DNA from: Carboxylicivirga linearis
Lineage (GTDB): Bacteria > Bacteroidota > Bacteroidia > Bacteroidales > Marinilabiliaceae
Direction of reading: 5' to 3'
DNA length: 64,000 nt
Assembly (NCBI RefSeq): GCF_018271995.1
Contig: NZ_JAGUCO010000021.1
Location: 1-64,000, forward strand
Numbering within the stretch: the first letter of the stretch is position 1; each line of letters starts with the position of its first letter. The notes under the pieces were generated by a model, which ran no database searches, was not told the origin of the DNA, and worked only from the letters and a program-made list of their open reading frames with translations. Below are positions 46,491 to 55,288 of this stretch, in pieces. The translations under genes were made by a program, and so were the position numbers.

Positions 46491-47072
46491 ATGGATCAAT
46501 TTCTTTTTTATTTAAGACAAGGTGTCGATCATATAACCGATTTGCAGGGTGTCGATCATTTGGTTTTTATTGTGACGCTTTGTGCTGTTTATCAGTTAAG
46601 CCAATGGCGACAGATTTTAATACTAATAACTGCTTTTACCATTGGTCATACGGTTACTCTGGCGTTGGCAGGCTTAAACATTATACCGGTTAATCAACAG
46701 TTGGTAGAAACTTTAATACCTATTACTATTTTGCTCACCAGTATTTACAATATTGGCAATAAAACTGCACAAAAAAGAAAAGTGCATCTCAATTATTTTT
46801 TAGCCTTGGCATTTGGATTGATTCATGGGATGGGATTTTCTAATTTTTTTCGTTCGATGATGATGGGTATTTCTGACGAATCAATTGTGTTTCCATTATT
46901 TTCTTTCAATTTAGGTATAGAACTGGGTCAGGTATTTATAGTGAGTATATTTTTGGTGATTAATTGGTTACTAACACGAATATTCGCAATTCAACATCGA
47001 GATTGGAATTTGGTAGTATCAGGTGCTGGTGGTGGAATTGCATTGACAATGATTATAAATGCTCTGGTCTAG
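46491..47072 (+). CDS. HupE/UreJ-family membrane protein
   Basis: 193 residues and about six membrane helices. Family marks: GVDHITDLQGVDHLVFIVTLCA near the start (paired Asp-His motifs), FTIGHTVTLALAGL (about 58-71) and AFGLIHGMGFSNFFRSM (about 109-125). HupE/UreJ proteins are thought to move nickel or related metals; the conserved His/Asp pairs would face the metal. The frame is open 14 codons further upstream, but the ATG at 46491 begins the conserved part. The DUF6702-like gene starts 2 bp after its stop, so the two are coupled. Confidence 0.82.
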   Translation: MDQFLFYLRQGVDHITDLQGVDHLVFIVTLCAVYQLSQWRQILILITAFTIGHTVTLALAGLNIIPVNQQLVETLIPITILLTSIYNIGNKTAQKRKVHLNYFLALAFGLIHGMGFSNFFRSMMMGISDESIVFPLFSFNLGIELGQVFIVSIFLVINWLLTRIFAIQHRDWNLVVSGAGGGIALTMIINALV

Positions 47073-47074
47073 TT

Positions 47075-47596
47075 ATGATGCGTAATCCATATAAGTACAT
47101 TCTGCTGTTTACTTTGTGTTTAATTTCAAGCTTTGCTATAAAGGCGCATCCAATAAAAATTACTACGGGCAAGCTGGTTGTTGATTCTGATAGCAAGAGC
47201 TGTGAATTGACATTGAACTTTTTTGCCGACGATTTTGAGTCCACACTGCAAAAAGAGTTTCCTCAGCTTCCATTTAATTATAACGATCCGTCGGATGAAA
47301 TGAAATCCACCATTGACAACTATGTGGTAAGTCAGGTGTCTGTCAGTATCGATGAGGTAGTAGTTGTATTTACATTAAAAACTATTGCTTTGATTGAGGA
47401 TAATGTATGTCAGGTCACTTTTACTGGAAATCTGGCAGCGATTGATCAGTTTGAAACCCTTACCATAAAAAATACACTTCTTTTTGATGCCTTTGATAAG
47501 CAATCAAATATTTTACATCTTTATTTTAATGGAGATAAAGTAGAGATACTTCAATTTTATCCTACAATCCCGGTTAGAAAGCAAAGTTTGGAATAG
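47075..47596 (+). CDS. Exported DUF6702-like protein
   Basis: 173 residues. Signal peptide (about 1-24, ending IKAHP), then HPIKITTGKLVVDSDSKSCELTLNFFADDFESTL, which matches the opening of the DUF6702 family of small periplasmic proteins often found beside HupE-like genes in Bacteroidota. Mostly beta structure; no catalytic residues recognised. A longer frame starts at 46964 inside the HupE gene but has no signal peptide, so the ATG at 47075 is chosen. Function unknown; the pairing suggests a role with the putative metal transporter. Confidence 0.75.
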   Translation: MMRNPYKYILLFTLCLISSFAIKAHPIKITTGKLVVDSDSKSCELTLNFFADDFESTLQKEFPQLPFNYNDPSDEMKSTIDNYVVSQVSVSIDEVVVVFTLKTIALIEDNVCQVTFTGNLAAIDQFETLTIKNTLLFDAFDKQSNILHLYFNGDKVEILQFYPTIPVRKQSLE

Positions 47597-47735
47597 AAGG
47601 TAGAATATATGAAGCGAAGAGGTTAGGCTATGTAATTAAGTTGATCTACCTCTCATATTATAAAAATCTACAATTCAGAATTTAATACTTAATAAATACA
47701 GGTGAGTAGAGTGTAAAGTAGTTAATCGATGAATT

Positions 47736-48245
47736 CTACTTCATTTTAATATAGAAAGCTGCTTTGTGTCCCAGAAAATCGCCATCTTGTGTGGTGGCTT
47801 CGTACGATACCAGAATAGCTAATACTTTTTTGGTCATTATCTGCTTATTTTCGTCGTAGTACCACGATTCCCAGAACTGCAGCTTTCCAACCTGGTCTCT
47901 TGAGAAACCTTCTTGCTCTTCAATAGCTTTTACTTCAGAAACACTCATAGGTGCTTCAGTCATATAGTTATAAGCTTGTGCATTATGGTTGTATACCGAT
48001 TCAAAAAACTTATCTACCATTTTTGAACGATCCAATTTGCTTAAACATTCGTTTGTCCAATGATCGTTAGGATCGTAGTTTTTAATTTCAACCGTGTAAA
48101 TAATGGTATCGGCCAGAAGTTCACCGCTGATGGTTGAATTGGCAGATGAACCTGTGGAGGTGGTTTCTTGATTGCAGGCTTGTATTATAAAAGCAAAGCA
48201 TATCGCCATAAATACGATATGCTTTAGTTGTGGTAATTTGTTCAT
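47736..48245 (-). CDS. Lipoprotein of unknown function
   Basis: 169 residues. A lipoprotein signal sequence ends in IIQAC (Cys24), followed by a Ser/Thr-rich spacer and a globular part with ADTIIYTVEIKNYDPNDHWTNECLSKLDRSKMVDKFFESVYN and YDENKQIMTKKVLAILVSYE. I recognise a Bacteroidota lipoprotein, possibly related to those seen with gliding or outer-membrane proteins, but cannot name the family. It starts 11 bp after pyrC and is probably the last gene of that operon. Confidence 0.65.
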   Translation of the reverse strand: MNKLPQLKHIVFMAICFAFIIQACNQETTSTGSSANSTISGELLADTIIYTVEIKNYDPNDHWTNECLSKLDRSKMVDKFFESVYNHNAQAYNYMTEAPMSVSEVKAIEEQEGFSRDQVGKLQFWESWYYDENKQIMTKKVLAILVSYEATTQDGDFLGHKAAFYIKMK

Positions 48246-48256
48246 ATGTTTTAATA

Positions 48257-49594
48257 TTATCTGTCGAATGATAAGCGTTCACCTCTTACTTCTTCATTTA
48301 CTTTGCCATTGACATAGGCTAATTGACCATTTACAAAAGTGTGGGTTACTTTATGTGAGAAGGTGGTTCCTTCAAATGGCGACCATCCACATTTATAAAG
48401 AATGTTATCGGATTTAACTTCCCAGGCGTTGTTGGGATCAACCAATACTAAATCGGCTTTGTATCCTTCTTTAATATAACCGCGTTTTTCAATCTGGAAT
48501 AAGATGGCCGGGTTATGACTCATCTTTTCAACCACCATTTCGTAGGTGAAATGCCCTTGTTTCACCATCTCCAACATGGCAATTAAAGCATGTTGTACAA
48601 GTGGGCCACCTGATGGAGCCTGAAAATATTTATTGTCTTTTTCTTCTTTGGTGTGAGGAGCATGGTCGGTAGCAACCACATCAAGTACCCCATCAGTTAA
48701 TCCTTTGCGTAATCCGTTACGATCATTTTCTGATTTAACAGCCGGATTCCACTTAATTCGCGATCCGTATTTGTCGTAATCATTATCGGTAAACCAAAGG
48801 TGATGAACACAAACCTCTCCGGTAACTCTTTTGTCTTTTAAAGGCATTCCCTGATCGAGTAATTCTAACTCACCGGCAGAGCTCAAATGAAGAATATGAA
48901 GGCGTGCATTGTGTTTTCGTGCCAGGGTAGAAGCCTTTAACGATGATTTGTAGCATGCCTCAGCCGATCGTATCACCGGATGATATTTGAATGGCATATC
49001 ATCGCCAAACTTGTTTTTATAAATGGTAGTATTTTCCTTGATAGTATCTTCATCTTCGCAATGAGTAGCAATCAATACTTTACTCTCAGCAAATATTTTA
49101 TCAAGAATTGATTCGTTATCAACCAACATATTACCGGTTGATGAACCCATAAATATTTTAATTCCACAAACCGTTTTTGGATTCGTCTTTAAAAGTTCCT
49201 CTACATTGTCGTTGGTGGCGCCTATATAAAATGAGTAGTTGGCTGCAGAACTGTTGGCTGCTATTTTATATTTTTCTTCCAGTATCTCGTGCGTGGTAGC
49301 CTGAGGTTTGGTGTTGGGCATTTCCATAAATGAGGTAATGCCACCGGCAACAGCCGCTTTGGATTCTGTTCTGATATCGGCTTTTTGAGTAAGGCCGGGT
49401 TCACGAAAATGAACCTGGTCATCAATAGCACCGGGAAGTAAAAGTAATCCTTCGGCATCAATGGTTTGATCAGCCTCAGGGGATGAATCATCGAAAAAAA
49501 CGGTTTTGATCACATCGTTTTCAACTAAAACACTTCCTTTTTTTTGAATGCCTTCATTAATAATAGTGGCATTTTTTATAAGTATGGTAGACAT
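48257..49594 (-). CDS. pyrC: Dihydroorotase
   Basis: 445 residues of the amidohydrolase fold. The metal motif at the first strand reads DDQVHFREPG (58-67), so the first His of the usual HxH is Gln60; His62 remains. KIFMGSSTGNM gives the Lys that is carboxylated in this family (about 158), and DVVATDHAPHTKEEK (about 309-323) holds the catalytic Asp. It closes carbamoyl-aspartate to dihydroorotate in pyrimidine synthesis. I believe the Gln occurs in other Bacteroidota dihydroorotases. Related allantoinase or hydantoinase is less likely from FREPG. It lies 51 bp after the glycosyltransferase gene. Confidence 0.88.
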   Translation of the reverse strand: MSTILIKNATIINEGIQKKGSVLVENDVIKTVFFDDSSPEADQTIDAEGLLLLPGAIDDQVHFREPGLTQKADIRTESKAAVAGGITSFMEMPNTKPQATTHEILEEKYKIAANSSAANYSFYIGATNDNVEELLKTNPKTVCGIKIFMGSSTGNMLVDNESILDKIFAESKVLIATHCEDEDTIKENTTIYKNKFGDDMPFKYHPVIRSAEACYKSSLKASTLARKHNARLHILHLSSAGELELLDQGMPLKDKRVTGEVCVHHLWFTDNDYDKYGSRIKWNPAVKSENDRNGLRKGLTDGVLDVVATDHAPHTKEEKDNKYFQAPSGGPLVQHALIAMLEMVKQGHFTYEMVVEKMSHNPAILFQIEKRGYIKEGYKADLVLVDPNNAWEVKSDNILYKCGWSPFEGTTFSHKVTHTFVNGQLAYVNGKVNEEVRGERLSFDR

Positions 49595-49645
49595 AAGCTT
49601 GTTTTATGGATTAATAGATAAATTTACCAAGAGTGCGATTCAAAG

Positions 49646-50377
49646 TCAAACTTCGTAGCTTTTAAAGAAGCTGGCAATTTTCATTTTAATAACACCCCAA
49701 ACAGCTTCGTTGAAGATGCCACCACTCATTTTTGAAGTTCCTTCAGTACGATCGGTAAATATGATGGGGACTTCCACTATTTTAAAACCGTATTTCCATG
49801 TAGTAAATTTCATCTCAATTTGAAAAGCATAACCTTTCAATCGTATTTTATCTAGTTTAATGGTTTCCAATACTTTTCTTCTGTAGCATTTAAAACCGGC
49901 AGTGGTATCCATAATTTTCATGCGGGTAATAAAACGCACGTATACCGAAGCAAAGTATGACATTAAAACGCGCCCCATTGGCCAGTTCACAACATTTACT
50001 CCTGAAATATATCGCGATCCAATAGCCAGATCAGCATTCTGATTCAAACAGGCATCATGTAAGCTAATCAAATCTTTTGGCGGATGAGAGAAGTCGGCGT
50101 CCATTTCAAAAATAAAATCATATTTATGCTCTATAGCCCATTTGAAACCTGCAATGTAGGCGGTGCCTAAACCTAATTTACCTTTGCGTTCAACCATATG
50201 AAGCTTCTCCTGAAATTCTTTCTGAAGCCTTCTGATAATATCAGCTGTTCCATCAGGTGAACTATCTTCAATGATAAGTATTTCAAAATCGCGCGGTAAA
50301 TTAAAAACTACCCGAATGATATTCTCAATATTTTCCTTTTCGTTATAGGTAGGTATTATAACCAGGTTTTTACTCAT
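49646..50377 (-). CDS. Polyprenol-phosphate mannose synthase-type glycosyltransferase (GT2)
   Basis: 243 residues, GT-A fold. LVIIPTYNEKENIENII at the start, EDSSPDGTADIIRRL (about 37-51), the D-x-D motif in FEMDADFSHPPKDL (about 92-105), and GYAFQIEMKFTTWKYGFKIVEVPIIFTDRTEGTSKMS near 188-224, typical of dolichol-phosphate mannosyltransferase-like enzymes. It likely charges polyprenyl phosphate with mannose or a related sugar for envelope glycans or protein O-glycosylation. No C-terminal membrane helices, as in soluble DPM1. A TACCTTTG -7 box lies 25 bp upstream. Confidence 0.87.
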   Translation of the reverse strand: MSKNLVIIPTYNEKENIENIIRVVFNLPRDFEILIIEDSSPDGTADIIRRLQKEFQEKLHMVERKGKLGLGTAYIAGFKWAIEHKYDFIFEMDADFSHPPKDLISLHDACLNQNADLAIGSRYISGVNVVNWPMGRVLMSYFASVYVRFITRMKIMDTTAGFKCYRRKVLETIKLDKIRLKGYAFQIEMKFTTWKYGFKIVEVPIIFTDRTEGTSKMSGGIFNEAVWGVIKMKIASFFKSYEV

Positions 50378-50402
50378 CTGAACTTTTTAAATATGAATGC
50401 GC

Positions 50403-50410
50403 CAAAGGTA
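50403..50410 (-). promoter_or_regulatory. Putative -7 box of the glycosyltransferase-pyrC operon
   Basis: Minus-strand TACCTTTG, a TAnnTTTG match 25 bp before the start; no -33 partner seen. Confidence 0.45.
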
Positions 50411-50499
50411 ATAAAATGATAAAAGTTGTTGGGCTGAAATAGTATTAATTGCAACCTAACAACTCAAACCATTTATAAGTTTTTTAATTATAGAGCGAA

Positions 50500-52164
50500 T
50501 TAATAACTAAAACTACTTCCTCCAACAAATTCTCGCAATATTGATGTTGGCGGAATATCGGAATTAAGAAGAGGCCTGAAATAACTAAAGAATCGCAATA
50601 GTCTTTGAGCCTCGGAATATTCCTTTTGGTTGGGCTGCACTTCTAAAAGAATAGATTCAGCCAAAGGTTTTAATACTGATAATTCGTAAAGTAGCGCCGT
50701 GTTAAACATTACATCAGCTTCTTCCTGATAAGGGAATATATGCAAGTCTTCACCACGTCGTACACTAGGCCAGCGAGATATGGTATCCTGCGCCGAGTAT
50801 TTACGGTATTTGTAATCGCGCACAATCCTTCTGATCAATCGATTGTCGGTCGTGTGTATCAGATTTTGATTGTCGATGTTGATGGATGTTAAGGCTGAAA
50901 CATAAATTTTAAATTTCGATTCATTGGGGATGAGGTGTGTTAATTCAGGATTTAATCCGTGAATTCCTTCCACAATAAGAATGTTATCGCTATCCATTTG
51001 TAGTTTCTCTCCGTCGTAATAGCGCTCTCCTTTTTCAAATGAGAATTTGGGAATTTCAACTTCCTTGCCTGCTAATAGATCAACTAATTGTTGGTTAAAT
51101 AATTCTACATCTAAAGCATTTAATGCCTCAAAGTCGTAATCACCATTTTCGTCGAGTGGTGTTTGTTCGCGGTTCACAAAGTAATTATCCAGAGATAGGT
51201 TGAGAGGCTTCATACCTGCTACCATTAATTGAATAGCCAGTCGTTTTCCAAAAGTGGTTTTTCCACTTGATGAAGGACCGCTGATTAATACCAACTTGAC
51301 ATTATGGTTTCTGGCGTCAATCATATCAGCAATATGACCAATCTTTTTTTCATGCAGGGCTTCTGAAACTTTAACTAAGGTCTCTGCCTTTCCATTATTA
51401 CAGGCTGAATTGATATCAGCCAGATTGCTTACTTTCAGCACTCTGTTCCATTCAGCAAACTCCTGAAAGATATCAAACATTTTATTTTGAATTACAATCT
51501 CTTCAAGTTCGTTGGGTTGGTTTCGCTTGGGAATCTGAAGTAACATTCCATTGTAATACTTTATCAAATCAAAAACTTTCAGATACCCTGTTGACGGAAC
51601 CAAGTATCCATAATACATTCCGGCATAATCATCTAAAGTATAATAGGTAGAATAAACCTGACCACGATGCTTGATCAGGGCTGTTTTATCAAACTGATTT
51701 TCATCTTCAAATAGTTTAATCACTTCATCCGACTCTTCTTCTTTTTGAATAAAAGGGATGTCTGCATTGATCAGCTCTCTCATTTTATCTCCTATCTCCA
51801 GAACTTCCGTCATCTGTAATTCCTCAATATTCTCTAAAGAACAATAGGTTCCTTTAGATACCGAATGCTCAATTCGTAAAGTTGCATGAGGATATAGCTT
51901 TTTTACCGCAACAGATAGCACAAACGAAAGACTGCGGATGTACATTCTCATTCCATCCGGATCGGTTATATCTATAAACTTTATGTTTTTGGGATGATAT
52001 AGTTCGTAAGATAATTCGGTTAGAGTATTGTTTACATATGCCCCTAAAATAGGATTCTGTAATTTGATATTCATATCTTCGGCTACTTGCTGAAGAGTTG
52101 TTCCCAAAGGATATTCCTTTTGAAGATTATTATTAAGGCATTTAATTCGTACGGTGCGTTTCAT
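50500..52164 (-). CDS. Nucleoside (uridine) kinase with N-terminal TGS and ThrRS-like domain
   Basis: 554 residues. The first ~60 residues are a TGS domain (VRIKCLNNNLQKEYPLGTTLQQVAEDMN), and 75-200 resembles the second additional domain of threonyl-tRNA synthetase, with PHATLRIEHSVSKGTYC. The C-terminal half is a uridine-kinase/phosphoribulokinase P-loop domain: LISGPSSSGKTTFGKRLA (about 291-308), LSLDNYFVNREQTP, ILIVEGIHGLNPEL and RRIVRDYKYRKYSA. It should phosphorylate a nucleoside or similar; the N-terminal part may sense ligand or RNA. This fusion exists in other bacteria, but its biological role is unclear. It is 121 bp upstream of the glycosyltransferase gene. Confidence 0.85.
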   Translation of the reverse strand: MKRTVRIKCLNNNLQKEYPLGTTLQQVAEDMNIKLQNPILGAYVNNTLTELSYELYHPKNIKFIDITDPDGMRMYIRSLSFVLSVAVKKLYPHATLRIEHSVSKGTYCSLENIEELQMTEVLEIGDKMRELINADIPFIQKEEESDEVIKLFEDENQFDKTALIKHRGQVYSTYYTLDDYAGMYYGYLVPSTGYLKVFDLIKYYNGMLLQIPKRNQPNELEEIVIQNKMFDIFQEFAEWNRVLKVSNLADINSACNNGKAETLVKVSEALHEKKIGHIADMIDARNHNVKLVLISGPSSSGKTTFGKRLAIQLMVAGMKPLNLSLDNYFVNREQTPLDENGDYDFEALNALDVELFNQQLVDLLAGKEVEIPKFSFEKGERYYDGEKLQMDSDNILIVEGIHGLNPELTHLIPNESKFKIYVSALTSINIDNQNLIHTTDNRLIRRIVRDYKYRKYSAQDTISRWPSVRRGEDLHIFPYQEEADVMFNTALLYELSVLKPLAESILLEVQPNQKEYSEAQRLLRFFSYFRPLLNSDIPPTSILREFVGGSSFSY

Positions 52165-52236
52165 AATGTTAAGGTTTTATGGAATTAAAAATACGGAATA
52201 AATTGGGATAACATCCGTTTCAGTCGAATCAATACA

Positions 52237-52270
52237 ACAAAAAACAGGTATCCAAAAAATGAATACCTGT
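52237..52270 (-). terminator. Terminator of uvrA
   Basis: ACAGGTAT and ATACCTGT pair across a 12-base A-rich loop. On the minus strand the stem is followed by TTTTTTG. Confidence 0.75.
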
Positions 52271-52288
52271 CTCCTAAAAAAGTTTAGA

Positions 52289-55150
52289 TTATGCTTTTAG
52301 TTCTTCCTTCAAAAACTTGGCGGTATAGCTTTTCTTGTTCTTAGCAACTTGCTCCGGAGTGCCGGAGCAAACCAGTTCACCACCAAAACGTCCTCCATCC
52401 GGACCTATGTCGATAATATGGTCGGCCACTTTTATTACATCCAGATTGTGCTCAATTACCAAAACAGTATTTCCTTTATCAACCAGTCGGTGCAGCACAT
52501 CCAGCAGAACTCTGATGTCTTCGAAATGCAAACCTGTAGTTGGCTCGTCCAATATATATATAGTTTTTCCGGTATCGCGTTTGGCTAATTCGGTGGCCAG
52601 TTTTACCCGTTGACTTTCCCCACCAGATAATGTGGTTGATGGTTGACCCAGAGTGATATAACCCAATCCAACATCTTGAAGGGTCTTTATAATTTTGATC
52701 AGTTTAGGAATGTGGGCGAAGAAGTCTACAGCCTGATTGATGGTCATATCAAGTACATCACCAATTGATTTTCCTTTGTATCGAACTTCCAGTGTCTCCC
52801 GATTGTATCGTCTTCCGCCACAATCGGGGCATTCAACCATCACATCAGGTAAGAAATTCATCTCAATTACCTGCACACCTCCGCCTTTACATGTTTCACA
52901 TCGTCCGCCGGCAACATTAAACGAGAAACGGCCCGGTTTGTAGGCTCGTATTTTAGACTCGGGTAATTCAGCAAACAGTTTTCTTATCTCATCGAACATT
53001 TTAGTATAAGTAGCCGGATTTGATCGAGGTGTTCTTCCTAATGGAGCCTGATCTACGTCTACTACTTTATCTAAATGGTCCAATCCTTCAATTGATTTGT
53101 AAGGTAGAGGATCTTTTACGGCATTATAAAAATGTTGGTTGAGAATAGGATAGAGGGTCTCGTTCACCAACGAGGACTTTCCACTACCCGAGACGCCGGT
53201 TACGCAAATAAGTTTACCTAGTGGGAAATCAACATTTACCTTTTTAAGGTTATGGCCGGTAGCTCCTTTAATGCTAATTACCTTTCCATTGCCTTCACGT
53301 CGTTTTTGTGGGATTTCAATCTTTTTACGTCCGGTTAAATAGTCGGCAGTCAAAGAATCTTTTTGCATGATCTCCATTGCAGTTCCGGCCGCAACCACTT
53401 CTCCTCCATGACGCCCGGCATGAGGCCCCATGTCGATGACATAATCGGCGGCCATCATCATGTCTTTATCGTGCTCAACAACTAAAACAGAATTACCTGT
53501 GTCGCGAAGTTGACTTAGCGAATTTATTAAACGATGGTTATCTCTTTGGTGCAATCCAATACTTGGTTCATCTAAAATATAAAGAACATTCACCAATTGC
53601 GATCCAATTTGAGTGGCCAAACGGATGCGCTGACTTTCACCACCCGAAAGGGTCATGGCACCACGATTTAGCGATAAATAATCCAAGCCCACATCAATCA
53701 GAAAACCTAAGCGACTCCTAATTTCTTTGAGTATCTCATGGGCTATTTTCTTTTGTTTATCGGTCATTCGGTCTTCAACACCATTGAACCATTCGTGCAG
53801 AAGACCCAGATCCATATCTGCCAGTTCAGCAATATTTTTATCACCTATTTTAAAATGAAGGGCTTCGCGGTTTAAGCGTTGGCCATGGCATTCATCACAG
53901 TTCGTATGTTTAATAAACTGACGAGCCCATTTTCGGGCTTTCATTGATGTATCATTATCCTGCTGATCGAGAATGTATTTGATTACTCCTTCAAAACTGA
54001 GATAATAATTGGAAGCGCCACCTAGTGAGTCGTTCTTTATAGTAACTGGCTCGCTAGATCCATGTAATATTATATCAATTGCTTCCTCTGGAATGTCTTT
54101 GATGGGAGTGTTGATTGTAAATCCATGCTTCTCACCAATGGCTTCAATCTGCCAGAAGATGAGGTTGTTTTTATATTTTCCTAGCGGTGCAATACCCCCT
54201 TTTTTAATGGTTGATTTTGCATCGGGCACAATCTTATCAAAATCAACTTCATCAAGGGTTCCCAGGCCTTTACACTTAGGGCAAGCTCCTTGAGGCGAGT
54301 TGAAAGAGAAGGAGTGTGGTGCCGGCTCGTTATAGGATATTCCACTGGTAGGACACATCAGCTGACGACTGTAATATCGTTGCTCATCTGTGTCGGCATC
54401 CACCAGCATCATAATTCCTTTACCATGTTGCATGGCTAATTGAATACTTTCTTTCAGGCGTCTGGTGTCATCACCGGAGATTTTAACCCGATCAACCACC
54501 ATTTCGATAAAGTGATTTTTATAACGATCGACTTTCATTCCCTGAACAACTTCATGGATCTCCCCATCAATTCTTACATGCAAAAATCCTTTTTTACGTA
54601 TCTGATCGAATAATTCTTTGTAATGACCTTTGCGTCCTTTTACTAACGGTGCAGCTATATATGCCTTTTTCCCATTAAATTGTTCAATAATGAGTTTTAG
54701 AATCTGCTCATCGGTATATTTCACCATTAACTCACTCGTTTTATACGAGTAAGCTTGTCCGGCGCGAGCATATAATAAACGAAGGAAATCGTATATCTCG
54801 GTAGTTGTACCAACTGTCGAACGTGGATTTTTTCCGGTGGTTTTTTGTTCTATGGAAATAACCGGACTTAAGCCTGTTATTTTGTCTACATCAGGGCGCT
54901 CCATGTTACCCAAAAACTGTCGTGCATAGGCAGAAAAAGTCTCAATGTAACGACGTTGTCCTTCGGCATAAATGGTATCAAAAGCAAGCGATGACTTTCC
55001 ACTTCCACTTAATCCGGTTACAACAACCAGCTTATCTCGCGGAATAGTCAGGTCTATATTCTGAAGATTATGAACCCTTGCACCATAAACGTCTATCTGT
55101 CCCGCATCCTCTACAAAAGTGTTTTTATCTGTTGCCTTTTTTTCTGCCAT
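52289..55150 (-). CDS. uvrA: Excinuclease ABC subunit A
   Basis: 953 residues with two ABC modules: Walker [15 protein letters not shown] (about 46-59) and [13 protein letters not shown] (about 645), signature [12 protein letters not shown] and [12 protein letters not shown], Walker [12 protein letters not shown] and [11 protein letters not shown]. UvrA scans for DNA lesions and loads UvrB. The second zinc finger is intact (CETCKGGG...CPDC). In the first, the opening pair reads CPTS instead of CxxC, followed by a normal CPKC, so one cysteine ligand is Ser. It is a single gene with a TATCTTTG box upstream and a terminator downstream. Confidence 0.97.
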   Translation of the reverse strand: MAEKKATDKNTFVEDAGQIDVYGARVHNLQNIDLTIPRDKLVVVTGLSGSGKSSLAFDTIYAEGQRRYIETFSAYARQFLGNMERPDVDKITGLSPVISIEQKTTGKNPRSTVGTTTEIYDFLRLLYARAGQAYSYKTSELMVKYTDEQILKLIIEQFNGKKAYIAAPLVKGRKGHYKELFDQIRKKGFLHVRIDGEIHEVVQGMKVDRYKNHFIEMVVDRVKISGDDTRRLKESIQLAMQHGKGIMMLVDADTDEQRYYSRQLMCPTSGISYNEPAPHSFSFNSPQGACPKCKGLGTLDEVDFDKIVPDAKSTIKKGGIAPLGKYKNNLIFWQIEAIGEKHGFTINTPIKDIPEEAIDIILHGSSEPVTIKNDSLGGASNYYLSFEGVIKYILDQQDNDTSMKARKWARQFIKHTNCDECHGQRLNREALHFKIGDKNIAELADMDLGLLHEWFNGVEDRMTDKQKKIAHEILKEIRSRLGFLIDVGLDYLSLNRGAMTLSGGESQRIRLATQIGSQLVNVLYILDEPSIGLHQRDNHRLINSLSQLRDTGNSVLVVEHDKDMMMAADYVIDMGPHAGRHGGEVVAAGTAMEIMQKDSLTADYLTGRKKIEIPQKRREGNGKVISIKGATGHNLKKVNVDFPLGKLICVTGVSGSGKSSLVNETLYPILNQHFYNAVKDPLPYKSIEGLDHLDKVVDVDQAPLGRTPRSNPATYTKMFDEIRKLFAELPESKIRAYKPGRFSFNVAGGRCETCKGGGVQVIEMNFLPDVMVECPDCGGRRYNRETLEVRYKGKSIGDVLDMTINQAVDFFAHIPKLIKIIKTLQDVGLGYITLGQPSTTLSGGESQRVKLATELAKRDTGKTIYILDEPTTGLHFEDIRVLLDVLHRLVDKGNTVLVIEHNLDVIKVADHIIDIGPDGGRFGGELVCSGTPEQVAKNKKSYTAKFLKEELKA

Positions 55151-55170
55151 AAGTCCGTTTTTAGGAAGCC

Positions 55171-55178
55171 CAAAGATA
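55171..55178 (-). promoter_or_regulatory. Putative -7 box of uvrA
   Basis: Minus-strand TATCTTTG, matching TAnnTTTG, 20 bp before the uvrA ATG. Confidence 0.5.
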
Positions 55179-55288
55179 ACAATCTTTTAGGCGAAAGATA
55201 AACGGATTTGTGGCTTACTTGTTCTCAAAAAAATAACGCACGGAAAACAATATAGTCATCCATGCGTCAATTTTTTCAGTGAACTCTT

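Noticed and set aside
46964-47074. Longer N terminus of the DUF6702-like protein inside the HupE gene
   Set aside because: It overlaps HupE in another frame and hides the signal peptide that begins at 47075.
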